Source of the DNA: Hygrophila difformis
Taxonomy: Eukaryota > Streptophyta > Magnoliopsida > Lamiales > Acanthaceae
Direction: 5' to 3'
Assembly (NCBI GenBank): GCA_030278955.1
Contig: JAOANR010000015.1
Span: 41,014,487 to 41,078,486 of the forward strand
DNA: 64,000 nt
Shown here: positions 22,590 to 34,329 of the stretch, one piece after another
How the letters are laid out: the number at the start of each line of letters is the position of its first letter
Position numbering within the stretch: position 1 is the stretch's first letter
Program-made: the position numbers and the translations under genes
The notes under the pieces: model-generated
What the model saw: only the letters and a program-made list of their open reading frames with translations
The model's database searches: none
What the model was told of the DNA's origin: nothing

Positions 22590-22938
22590 TGGCGTGATGT
22601 GATCGAAGAGTAAAATTGTGCGATATTTCGAAGGTGAGAGCGAATCGGGGAGTTATGAAACAGAAAAGTTGAAGAAACACGTGGGTGAGGGACTGAGAGA
22701 GAGAGAGAGAGAGAGAGAGGGATGAGTGTGCCGTGTAGTGTGCTTTTATAAGGAAAAGGAAGCCAATAAAAGACGTGAAGCTTTTTGGCTTCCGTGATGG
22801 ATCCTCAGTTCCTCACTTGATTGGCTAAAAGGTAACGGTGATCATAAATCCTGGGGACGCCCATTCTCGGCCGTTGGTTTTTTCTTTTAACAATACACGT
22901 ATTACACATTTATACGTGGATCTTTTCGCATATAAAAT
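22590..22938 (-). promoter_or_regulatory. SEX4 promoter and 5' leader
   Basis: On the minus strand a TATA box (TTATAAAAG, 22743-22751) lies about 155 bp before the SEX4 ATG. A (GA)n/(CT)n run of about 25 bp at 22695-22719 falls where the leader begins. The MULE starts at about 22939, so only some 190 bp of original upstream sequence remains between the TATA box and the transposon end. Confidence 0.65.
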
Positions 22939-24193
22939 CGGCAAATACCAGTTAAATCCCCCATAGGCAAAATATACTTTGAATGCTCCCTCCATACTTT
23001 CATACTTCAATTAAACTCCCTCAGTCAGAATTTAGCTTTTGTTTCGAAAATAAAAATGCGAAATGACTAATATAACATTGAGGAAAAAAAAATTCTAACA
23101 CATGGGGAAGGATAAAGAAGTCATTACACAATGGGCTTGTCACGTCGGACACGAAGCCCGAAACCGCCGCTGCAGCCTCCAACTGCTCCCTCCAATAACC
23201 CCCCCCCCCCCCCCCCCACCCCCGTTAACTGGTATTGGCGATTAAACGGAGCTTCTACGATAACCCACAACATTCCATTCAAAACTTCAAACTAAAAACA
23301 CCATTCCAGGCGACAGAATTAAATTTAGGCTCCGCATTGTGCTGCGAAGGAGAGAGGGCGTATCAGTTGAGTTTGAAGTTTGGGGTTGAGTTCGAAGGGT
23401 TTGAGTTCGGCGGCGAGGGCGGCGGTTGCAGCGGCGGAAGAAAGGTATTCCACCATATAAGTCGAAATTGAATTGCGTTTCGGTTTTGGGATGCGATCTT
23501 GTACTTAGTTCATGGATTATTGTGTTTTTGTTGGGGTTGTATGTGTTTGGCAGTGTTTATGTGGATGCGAAATTGGGGATTAGGGTTTATGAAATACAAA
23601 TTGAAAAGGGTTGTGCTTCGGTCCTCGATTGTATGGTTTTGGTTTGGATTTAAGGTGTTTGGAAGTGTTTTGTGGATGCGAATTTGGGAGTAGGGTTTAT
23701 GAAATTTGGGGATTTTAGGTGTTTGTAAGTGTTTCGGTTTAGTTGTTGATGTTTGTTGTTTTTTTGGCGAACTGTTGTGTTGTGTATTCTTGGAGTGTTG
23801 CGAAAAATGGCATGATTGATGGGGGCAACAAGCGTTTTGGTTCACAGATGTATGTGTGTTGTTTTTTTGTTCATAAAAGTCACATGAAAACGTTGATTTT
23901 GTACAGTCCTGTGTTTTTCTATGTATATGTTGTGTCTTATTGCGATTAATGGTGTTTTTGGAGTTGATAGCTGTGGTTTTATAGTTTTTTTTGTAGGAGA
24001 GGCTCATTTTTTTGTTCATACCTGTGTTGAGAAGTGTATGTGTTGTTTTATGTTGTGATTAATGGATTTTGAGGTATTCACTGTGATATGGTGTTTGTTT
24101 GTGTCTTTCCATGTGTAATGTGGTGTTTTATAGACAGATTGTTGTTAATTTTTCTTAGTCTGTTGTGTTTTTGTGTGTCTGTAGGAAAGTAGA

Positions 24194-27100
24194 ATGGCAC
24201 CGAAGAAAAAAGGAACTGCAACACAAAAGGAGAGGGTGGTGACTGAGCCGTCACAGAAAAATGAAGCAAAAGAAAATGTAGTGGAAGAGAGGAAGGGAAC
24301 CCAGGGAAAAAGGGAGCCTGCTGACCTCGTAACACGGTGCTCGATTTCTGTACTTCGTGATGCATTGGCACAGATTGAAGACCGCATCACTGAGCAGCAA
24401 CAAATGGCGATAAGGGAGACGCCCTTCCACCACCTTTCAAGGGCAGAGGGTGTCTACACCAGCAACACGCGGCTGCAAGCACTCATAGAGTGCTTCAACT
24501 TTGAGAAGTGTGTGTTCGTGTTGGGGGATGGCATAATACTGCCTTTCAGGTCATGGGAATTCTCCGTTGTGGTGGGCCTCCATGACAAAGGTGTGTACAT
24601 ACACCCGAAGTGTTGCCAGAGATCGGAGTTCAAAGAGAAGTTCTTTGGGAAAAAGGCAAGCGACATAAAAAGGAAACAATTGATAGAGCTGATGACAAAC
24701 TTGGCGGGGACAGAAAATGTGGAAGACTTTGCCCGGGCGTTTGTGTTGGTTGTATTCAATACGGTGCTGTTTCCCACATCCTCCGGCATACTTCCTGAAT
24801 TTCTTGTCCATCACGTGGACAAGTTAAATAGATTGGGGGAGTATGCTTGGGGCAATGCCGTGTATCGTTTTGTGGTGGAGGCAATGAGGAGTTTTGTTGG
24901 TCGCGGGAAAGTATACATTAATGGCTGCACGTTAGGGGTACTGGTAAGTGTTTTGAAAATATTCATCATCATGATTTACACCAGTGTACTGTTAAAAAAA
25001 CACAAATCTCATGCTAAAAAACAATACTGTTGTTCTGGCCTTAGAAGAAGTTTACCCTCGTCATGATATATTTCTATGCAGGCCTGGTTCTACGAGAGAT
25101 TTCCCCTCATGGCCACTCCGGTGTCTGAACCGATCATCCCTCGTATGGTCCGTTGGCAATGTAAGCATGGTCGGTTGGAGCAGTGCAGGGAAGATCTGAA
25201 AAAACTCAGGGATTTCGATCTAGTGCCATTCGGCATCACACCTCGGGAGCGAAAGTTTACTGTCGACATGGTGGAGACACCGGCAGAGGTGGTGGTGCCG
25301 CGTGCAGAAGGGTTGGTGGATGAGCTCCCCATTCAACGAAAACGGCGAAGGCAACCCCGGAAGCAAGGAGATGAAGAGGATCAAGAAAAGAAGTTTGATG
25401 AAAAAACGGAGGTAATGTATAATGACCTGATGTGGTGTTGTTGTTTTTGAATGTGGTGTTTTGTGTAATGTGTAATGACCTGTAGTGTTTTATCTCGAAG
25501 ATGTGTTGTTGTTTGATCAAGTGAGTTTACTAAAGTGTGTTGTTTCCTGTGCATTTTTGTAGTGTTAAATTATTTTAAATATGTGTTTTATTGCATGCGG
25601 TGTAGACCAAACTGCAATCACCAAGGGATGTGGATGAGGAGAGCTTTGACAGCGGGTCAACAGCAAGCAGTGAGGGACCAGAACATGGTGGAAATGAAGC
25701 GGATGATGATGAAGCTGCAACCCCAACGGTGAGCGAGAAGGACAAGGAAAAAGCTGAGAAATCGGAGGAAAGTGATGGGAGCTTCGAAGAGGATGATACG
25801 GATTTAATGGTCGGACAAGCTGTAAATTATGCATTAAACGAAACAGGAAGGGGGGAGAAACAAGGCAAATGTACTATAGGTCCGTTAGTTACTGAAGAAA
25901 TTTGGTCCCTGTTCATTTACAAGATCTCTAATTGTGCACTGTTCATATGTGCAGCGGCGGAAAAGGGGAAACGGAAAAAGGATCCTCCAAAGGACTCTTC
26001 GCTTGTACGTAATGTAAGGCAACGTACCGATCGAAAGGCGAAGGAAAAGGGACCTGATTACGTGACCCCAGTGACGAGCCAGAAACCAACCAAAAAGACA
26101 ACCAAGAAGGGAAAAGAGGTTAAGGGGAAAAAACCGGAGAAGAAGACAAAAGAGGTATGTGTTCAATGTTAGACAAAAATTTCAGGATTGCGGTTGTTTG
26201 TTTGTTGCATATGCGGCTGACATTTGTGTTTTTTTGGCATCAGTCTGTTGTTGATGCAGACGAGCAGAGAACACCGACGATAGACCCGGAACTAGAAAAG
26301 CAAAGAAAGTATGTTGGACGGATAGACTATGCTGGAAGGCAAGGTCTCTTTTCCGACAATTGGAAACTGATCGAGGATTTCATCGACCACCCGACGGGCA
26401 GGTATATGAACGTCGTTCTGTGCTGTAGTGGTGATCGAGGATTCGACTTTTTGTGTTTGATTCAGCTTATGTCGTGTGTTTTATTCATAGTGCTGTGTTT
26501 TTTTGCACCAATTTCGTGTTCTGACTATGATGAACCGTGTTATATTCAGTAAACATGTATGGAGCAGGGGTATATGCGCAGTCATGCCATCGAGCATTTT
26601 GGAACTACTTTTTTATGGAGCCTTGGACAATGATGTAGTTAGTTCCTACTGTGCACTGTTATGCAGTGATGAGTTCCGGGCTGCAAATGGAATTATTGAG
26701 GAGATGGGATTCATCAGTGCGTATACGACGGTAATCATGTGTCTTAGGTTATTTTACTTGTTTGTCCAATTACATGCAATTCTAGTCATAAATTTCATTT
26801 TACTTGTACTACTACAGTCACGGATTTTAGATCTCTATTCCGACCGGAACCAGAAAACCACCATGACTGCTAATCAATATGAGAATCTGTTGGAGAATTT
26901 GTGGCACCCAGGGAAGGCAGAGCTTGAAGCATTAGGGTCCGTTATCGAGCGTGATGTACAGTTTGTCGCAATGCCTGTCACCATAAAGTACCACTGGTTC
27001 CTCCTTATCATTGACTTGGATAATAAGGAGATGGTGATGTACAATTGCATGTGGTCGTCAAAGTATCAAACTGCGGGACTTAGAGTGGTAAGTTGAACCA

Positions 27101-27762
27101 CGTGGCAAATGTCCTGCTTCAATTAATTATTGTTCAGTGTATCAGTTGTTGTGTTTTACTGCTTAACTCTTGTGTTTTATGCGGCTGATGTGTTGTTCTT
27201 AAGTACTCACTGCTAGTGTTTAATCATATAACTGTGTTATTTTCAGGCCAACTTCATCCGGTTCTACATGAGCACTCGACACCAGATTAAAATTGAGAAA
27301 CATGTGGTGCAGAAAAAATTGTGTCAGCAGCAATCCGAAACCTCTGTGGACTGCGGGGTACATGTGTTGTGGTGGGTGGAGGCCTTTCTCCGAGACACTG
27401 ATGAGTTTTGGGACACGGAGGCGACAGCGGATATTGAACGATATCGCGCCGAAATTGCGCTTAGATTCCTTCGGCCTCCTGCTACTGTTCAGGCCCCTGG
27501 TACAACCAGTACTAATCCCCCTCCATCTGCTCCTGCTCAGAAGTCTCCACCCACTGCTGATCCCCCTCCACCTGCTCCTGCTCAGAAGTCTCCAATACGT
27601 GCTGCTGATCCCCCTCCAACTGTAGCTGCTCAGAAGTCTCCAACCCGAACTGATCCCCCTCCACCGGATGTTAGTGAGAAGTCTCCAACCAAAGCCCCTC
27701 CACCTCCGTCTGATATTGGTGAAAAGTCTCCTACTGCCCACCCTTCTCCTACAAAGGATTGA
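24194..27762 (+). CDS. MULE-borne Ulp1-type (C48) cysteine peptidase
   Basis: Seven exons splice in frame to 917 codons: 24194-24943, 25082-25411, 25606-26154, 26244-26401, 26550-26730, 26818-27087, 27247-27762. A likely non-coding first exon ends at about 23444 (AAAG|gtatt), with its acceptor at 24183 (gtag). Residues 1-30 are basic (MAPKKKGTATQ). About 70-270 is an unclassified domain typical of transposon Ulp1 proteins (ILPFRSWEFSVVVGL). About 360-545 is acidic then Lys-rich. The peptidase core at 700-800 has His715 (KYHW), YNCM where YDS is usual, so Asn732 replaces the catalytic Asp, and Cys782 in TSVDCGVHVLWW. A Pro-rich tail follows with repeated QKSP/EKSP. The family cleaves SUMO or SUMO-like conjugates; activity here is uncertain. 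Part of exon 3 (25880-25957) could be a retained intron. Confidence 0.85.
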
Positions 27763-29375
27763 TGTGTTCAATGTGTTGTTTTTGATTGGCAGCGGATATT
27801 TTATTCCATGCTGGAATGCTTTGACATAATATTTATATTTTTGACTGTGTTGTTACACTCATCCAGCTTTTGTGTTATTATTGGCACATGTGGTGTTACA
27901 CTCCACATTTGAACAAGAAGCATGACACAGCGGATTTTTCATTATGTGAATGACTATGGAATCCCATCTTTTGCAAGTGTAGTGTTTCTGGATATGATAA
28001 TATTTCTATTGCATATTTGTGTCCAATGAACCAAATACATTTGTATGTTGATTTAACCATGTCCAATGAAGCAAGGAGTTTCTATAAAAACAAAAGGGTA
28101 GCTTAGTGAAATCCCAAAGAAAACATTGCGTACAAAAGTAGTAACCTAAAAGGGTGAAGATTGTAATTGTTTGCATGGCCAGACCCATGTGAACAACTGT
28201 CGTGTTTTAGCTTAGAAGTGTGTTGTTATTCGACTGTTCAATGGTGTGTGAAACAGTGTATGTATGTTGCTGTTGATACCAACTGTGGTATTTCATCCCA
28301 TGAACCAAACACGTTGTAGTTGAAGGTGAACCCGACTCATCGTGTTTAATCATTAAACTTCCTCGAAAGGTGGAAATACCTTAGGATTGTATGTTTCGTC
28401 GAATCCAGCTTAATAACATTCATAACATTTACCTATAGCTTAGGTTATATGTGGAAATACCTATAGTTCTATGTGGACTCGATTCATAACATTCATAACA
28501 TTTACCTATAGCTTAGGTTTTGCATGGCTTCACATTGTATGATTCATCGTTAGATGAAACATCCCATCTATTCATAACCACGTGCAAACACGTTGTAGTC
28601 CTAGGTGAAGCCGATTCATCGTGTTTAAGCATTGATCTTCCTCCAAAGGTGGAAACAGCTTAGGATTGTATGTTTCATCGATTCCATCTACTAGATGACC
28701 AATCGCATTTCGTCTGGATTATCCTTACCGTTTCTGAATCCCTTTTACTTGTTGTTCAAGGCTAGCCCTATTCATAACATATAAGCATTGATCTTCCTCC
28801 TAAGTGAGTTATAGCTTAAATATGTTGGTTTATTCGATTTCATCATATGGTTGACCCTGCCTGTTTCCATTTACCTATTAGTTTTAGTTCAAGGTGCACC
28901 GGATTCTTTGGAAATATATGTGTTATATCTGTTACATCCAAAAAGGTGTTAATCATACACCTGGATTCCTACGTGCACGAACAACACATTTCATTATATT
29001 AACACTACATATGTGCACCTGGAGTACCACTGTTAAAACCACAAACATCACTCTGCCAACGGGGTGCATGTTGAACACTAGTGTCACCACTGTTAAATAT
29101 CATCTTTGCATACAACAAAATAACCACATTCCATAAAAAAAACATTTCATACAGAATATTACACCCACACACAGTTGTCCACTTAATAGTACGTCTTTCC
29201 ACATTTGAATATGAAATTGGTATCACATCTTGAAACAATCCAGAACACGGACCGTTTCAAACAATGAAACCAGACAAAATAATACTACTCCAGTCAGTAT
29301 TAAACACCACACCAGCTCAAAAAGGTGCAAAAGTGCAGCGTGTGTGCAAAAACTGTGCAAAAGTGCAACTGTCAG
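27763..29375. repeat. non-coding centre of the MULE with internal repeats
   Basis: 1.6 kb between the convergent genes. A roughly 110-bp segment starting caaacacgttgtagt occurs at 28306 and again 279 bp later at 28585, each followed by CGTGTTTAA.CATT and TTAGGATTGTATGTTTC. The phrase CATAACATTTACCTATAGC appears at 28421 and 28494. No coding frame is supported. It presumably holds the terminators of both genes. Confidence 0.5.
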
Positions 29376-32217
29376 TCAGGCAATGAACTTGTATGCCTCT
29401 TTGCACGTGGCGCGGTTATGCCCCCGTCGTCGGCATAGGCCATATTTAATCTTGCTTGTCTGGACTTGGGATGGTATACGTTTTTTCTTCCTACGGCCCG
29501 GTTGCACCCTCACATCCCAGGGCAGCACAAACGCACTGTCATCGTCATTATCCTCTTCGCAATTTCCAGTGGACGTCATGAGAGGATATATCACACCGGC
29601 GTAGGTTCGCTTGTAATATTCCACGGAGTAGTATGGGTCACAATAGTCATAAATATTACCTTGCATTCCCTCGATCGCGGCACATCCATGTTTGCATGGC
29701 AACTTCAGCATTTGCCAGTATCCACATGAACAAGTCCTCCTCTCAACATCCACAGCATGTATTTTGTTATTTTCACGTACTTCGAACAACGTTCCACCAG
29801 CCCGCTGAATCTCTAGCGCACCAGATCCCATGTAATATTGGCTCAACAACTTCTCCGGGTTCAGACACAATTTTCCATCCATCTTAGCACCTTCCTCTCT
29901 CTTTTCATTCATCATCTTCATCACTTGCATCCGAATTGTATCAAGCAATGAATACGGAGGCAGGTTCCTCGGTTTCACCACCCAGGAGTTCCAGCTCTCA
30001 ATGAGGTTTGTGGTCACCACTCCCCATCTATTGCCCGGGAACACAGCATTTGCCCAACGTCGCGGTTCCGAATTTGCAATGAAAGTTGAAGATAGAGGCA
30101 TTGCTTGGAGGATAGAATTCAGGTGTTCACACATCTCTTCATAGGTAGCAGCGTAAGCCGCAGCCTTCAATATCCCTGTCCATTTCGTTTTATCCTTATA
30201 AGGGTACATTTTCATTACCTGAAATCACACAAACTGAAATCTATTAAACACGACACTAAGTCCCAAAAACACAACTCCGAACAACAAACATACAACTATA
30301 TGAAACAACTATCACCTCCGTTTTGAAGTTGTCCTCAAGGTGCCGTATGCATATGGAGTGATTACACCCGTTAAACACGCTTGGAATCGCTTTCATAAGT
30401 CCGGAGTGACGATCGCTAAAAAACGTGAACTCTCCCCATTGATCACGTTCATTGCCACTGTCAATTGCACTCATCAGTTTTAGACAGAACCAGTCCCAAT
30501 TTTCATCAGTCTCCCCCCCCCCCCCCCCCCCCCGCAACTATAAACCAAGCAATTCATCCAGTAAAAAACAACACTGATGGTCAATATAAAACAACTGATT
30601 CAGGGTATAACAAACACAAGACTGCATACTTCAAACACCGTAGTATACGTTTAAAATACCAAACCACGTCCGTAATACAATAAACTACAAAAAGAATGTC
30701 GGTGGGTACCTGCATATGCAATTGTTATGAACCCACCGTTTGCGTCTTTGCCCACAGCGCCCAATATTGAACCTTTCCACTTGGACTTAATGTGTGTCGC
30801 ATCAAGCTCAACAAGCGGCCGGCAACCTCTTTTGAACCCATCGAGGCACGCTGCAATTGCTATGAAAACCCGCCTAAACTTCCCGGTATCCTCATGCACC
30901 TCCAAATCTGCAACGCTGCCGGGGTTCGTCGACTTCAACCTAGTGCAGAATCCCCTAATCTTGTCAAAAGCACCAAAATCAGCTCCATGTATTTCCTTCA
31001 GTGCAATCTCCTTCGCGGTCCAGGCCGTGCGATAGGTAATTTGAATTTTGAAAGCTGCCTGAATGTGATCCACAGCTGTGTTGGGTGTATAGCTTGGGTC
31101 TCGCCTCACTTTCTCCTTGATGATGGATGCAACCCATGTTGCATTTGCCTTAGGATGTACCCTCGCTTGTAGATTGTTCACACCACAAGTATGATTCAAA
31201 TTGCACTTGCGAATAACGAATGACTCATCTGATTTACGGTGGGAAGCATAAATTCGCCATCCACATTCTTCCGTCGAACATATCACGATCACCTTCTCGC
31301 TATCATTCTTCACAAATTGGAACCCACGTCGGACAGCAATACAGTGGTTTTTGAGCACCCTACGAAACTGATCCGCATTTTTAAACTTTTGTCCTTCCCC
31401 TTTAAAAGCGTGAGCCCACAACACTGTTACATCCTCCATGTCTTCCTCATCAAACTCATTATCGCATTCATCACCATCCTCCGTATCCGTCCTGCAATCA
31501 ATAGATCAGCGCTCACAGCCACAACACATACCACAACAGTATACAACATTGATTCACAAACAAATCGCATTTCTCAATGTCTGCACGAATATACAGTGTG
31601 TGATAAATATTCCAATACAACATACCAAGTCAAAAACAACAACTTCGCCTACAAAAACACGACACTGTACGTAAACATGTATTACACTGCGCAAATACCT
31701 ATAACATACAAGGGCACTTTACTAAATCACTATTCCATATATAAAAACAGTAGAAACAATCGTGATCGTTGCATGCAAAAGAAAAATACCCCTTTACTTC
31801 CAAACACAATCATTTCCCGTGTGCACCAATGTATGTTCAGAAAATAAAACACTACAATCATGGGTTTGGACACGACAGTGGGTTCGTTTAGCACCACACG
31901 TACCTCATTCTTTTGCTGCCAGCTTCCTTCGTCGTCACATTCATCTTGCCAAAGGACAGCCCCCTAGCATTGTTCAACATTGCCATCCTCATTACATCTG
32001 CGTCGTGGGTGAGTTCCATTGAGTATCCTCCATCGTTTACCTCATAATGTAAGCTATTTCTTGTTGCACATACGTCGGGCCATTTATCCCTCAACTTTTC
32101 ATACACGTCCGGAAGAAGATCCACAACCTTAAATCGCACAAGATTCACCTCCGAATTGTAATGACAAAAAAACATAATATCTTCCCCATGGAGTGGCTCT
32201 TCACCACAGCTCGTCAT
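29376..32217 (-). CDS. mudrA: mudrA-type MULE transposase (one-base frame problem)
   Basis: Four exons: 32217-31904, 31491-30710, 30537-30316, 30218-29376, about 719 residues. An N-terminal domain of ~105 residues is followed by an acidic linker, the MuDR DNA-binding domain (KFKNADQFRRVLKNHC, CGWRIYASHR, NHTCG), the transposase core (PLVELDATHIKSKWKG with one catalytic Asp, then FFSDRHSGLMKAI with the second) and a SWIM zinc finger, CSCGYWQMLKLPCKH. The C-terminal knuckle reads YGLCRRRGHNRATCK, lacking the usual first Cys. Exon 3 opens with a run of 21 G (C's at 30513-30533 on plus), which puts the spliced frame out by one base; 20 G would restore it. So this is either a homopolymer length error or a real frameshift. 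Splice sites and all other phases agree. Confidence 0.85.
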
Positions 32218-32839
32218 ACTTCTTCTCCTCCACCGATTCCTCCTAAAACACCCTAACCCTTCTCCTCGGAATGAAGAGTGTCGCCAGATTCTTCTCCAGA
32301 ACCCTTGCCCTTACCCTTACCATCCTCTCTTCCCTCTAAAAGCACCCAGAACCAGAAACCCACTCCCTATTCCATCTATGAACGCCTGGAAACGTGGAAA
32401 CTAACCCTAACCTTTTCAATCTCCAAAACCGAGCTCTTCACCGTCGTTTTTGGGCGCCATCCTCCATCTTCTTACTCACGAATTTGGCGCGAACGGAGCT
32501 TCCCAAGTGAAGGAGAGAATCCGACCTAGTGAATGGAGGATTTCTAAACCCATTTCTGCGTAATGAAAGAAGGAGGGAGAAAGGTAATGATGAAATGTCT
32601 TGTCCAGCCACCTTTTTCCTCCAAAAGGTAAGGGTAGAAATGTAACTTCATTATTTCTTTTGTTATTCCATTTCTTTATTGCAAGGGGGATTAAAGAGGT
32701 ATGTATTTCACTATTAGGTACTAATACATAACAAGAAAGGTATGTGGGGATTTAACAATAATAACTTAAATGGGGAGGGATTTAACAATAAATACCCCAT
32801 ATAAAATCGGAGAAATTGGATATTTTAGTCTTTAGATAT

Positions 32840-33031
32840 TACTCCCTCGCTTTCGTTAAAATTGATTGAAACAAATGAATAATACTTACTATTTATTGAA
32901 TAACATTAATTGAATTTATTAAGTTTTTATAAATTTTATTTCATACAATTTAAAATATTAAATATTAAAAATATGTATTGGATTGTATGATATACTTAAA
33001 TGTTTCAATTATAAAAAAAACGGAATGAGTA
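32840..33031. mobile_element. Stowaway-like MITE
   Basis: About 190 bp bounded by TA, with ends CTCCCTCGCTTTCGTT and AACGGAATGAG as degenerate inverted repeats. It is AT-rich and non-coding. It lies 30 bp outside the right end of the MULE. Confidence 0.65.
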
Positions 33032-33417
33032 CGTAATAAAGTGTACTGGACGTCTAAAATGGTAATATTTCATTTCTCACAATCAGTATTATCTTTTTCT
33101 GCATAACCACAATCAGTATTATTGATTCAATAGATTAACCATACTGTTAAAAAAAAGAAAGAAAAAAGGAAAAAGAAAAACACTTACCATAAACCATGCC
33201 ATATTAGGTTCTTCTCCACACTGGAAATTCCTTGAGAGTTTAGAGCCGCTGCCTGCAACGAGCTACTATTAGGGTTTGGGAGTTTATGGAGACAGGACAG
33301 GCAGACAGCTACAACTACAGTCTACATGTCTTTTTCAATTTAATTCTGGGTCGAGCAGTTGGGCTTGTACCAAATGAACTAAGTGGTGGAGTTAGTAGTT
33401 TTTTTTGGTGAACATGG

Positions 33418-34296
33418 AGTTAGTAGTTAAAACAATGTGAGTATTTTTGTTTAAGATTTTAATAAATTTTGATATTGGTTATTATTTAACTTTGACTTAA
33501 TATTATCTTAATGATGCAATAAGAAGAAAATAATAAAGTGTTGTCTATTCGTGTAGTTTATAGTACTTCCTCCGTTCCTCGAAGTTTGACGCATATTCCT
33601 TTTTGGGTTGTTCCACGAAGTCTGATCATTTCTATTTTTAGATAAAATTAATATAAGTATGATTAAAATCTTGATTGTTCTAAAATCTCATTAAAAGTAA
33701 TTATTTTTACTATTATGCACAAATTTTAATAACTTTTACTCTTCTACACAAAGTCCCTTGTATTTATTTAATTCTTAATATTTCAAAATGAGTACATATA
33801 AAAATTATATAAAATATACACTCTTAAACTACACGATTAGACGATTCTAACATGACCAAACTTGAATATTTTTATCTAATTACATCATTACGAGAATATT
33901 AAGTCAAAGTTAAACAATAAACAGTGTCAAAATTCATTAGAATCTTAAACATAAATACTCACACCACTTTAACTACTAAACCCCACAACATAAATTACCG
34001 TGCCCAAAAGAAATGGGTCAAACTTCGCAGGACGGATGGAGTAATATATATTTATACGATTTTTATTTGTACTCATTTTAAATATTAAGAATTAAAGAAA
34101 TGTATTGAACTTTGTGCATAAAAATAAAAATACATTGGACTTCGTGCATCAAAATAAAAGTGACCACTTTTAATAAATTTGGAAACAATTAAGATTATAA
34201 TCATATTTACATTAATTTAATTTATTAAAAAAAATGACAAAACTTCGTATGATAACCAAAAATGAATACGAGTCAACCTTAGGGACGGAGGTAGTA
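33418..34296. repeat. palindromic cluster of related MITE copies
   Basis: A Stowaway-like element at 33564-34043 has inverted ends ACTTCCTCCGTTCCTCGAAG and ACTCCATCCGTCCTGCGAAG with TA borders. The 103 bp to its left (33418-33520) are a diverged reverse complement of its own interior (33879-33981). The 250 bp to its right (34044-34296) are an inverted copy of its left half and end in GGGACGGAGGTAG. The result is a nested inverted array of one MITE family. Confidence 0.6.
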
Positions 34297-34329
34297 CTAA
34301 ATTCGCATGTATCTCAATCTTAAGGAAAC

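Larger units (their letters stand above)
22939..32798. mobile_element. KI-type Mutator-like element (MULE) with Ulp1 gene
   Basis: A nearly 10-kb Class II element. The two flanks share the 13-bp direct repeat catataaaatcgg (22929-22941 and 32798-32810), which contains the 9-bp target site duplication expected of MULEs. The ends are short and weak inverted repeats: CGGCAAATACCAGTTAAATCC at left against GGGGTATTTATTGTTAAATC at right (reverse strand), matching best at GTTAAATCC. Inside are two genes transcribed towards each other, an Ulp1-type peptidase gene from the left end and a mudrA transposase gene from the right end. MULEs carrying Ulp1-like genes are known in plants as Kaonashi (KI-MULEs). 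The exact TSD phase (9 to 13 bp) cannot be fixed by eye. Confidence 0.88.
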
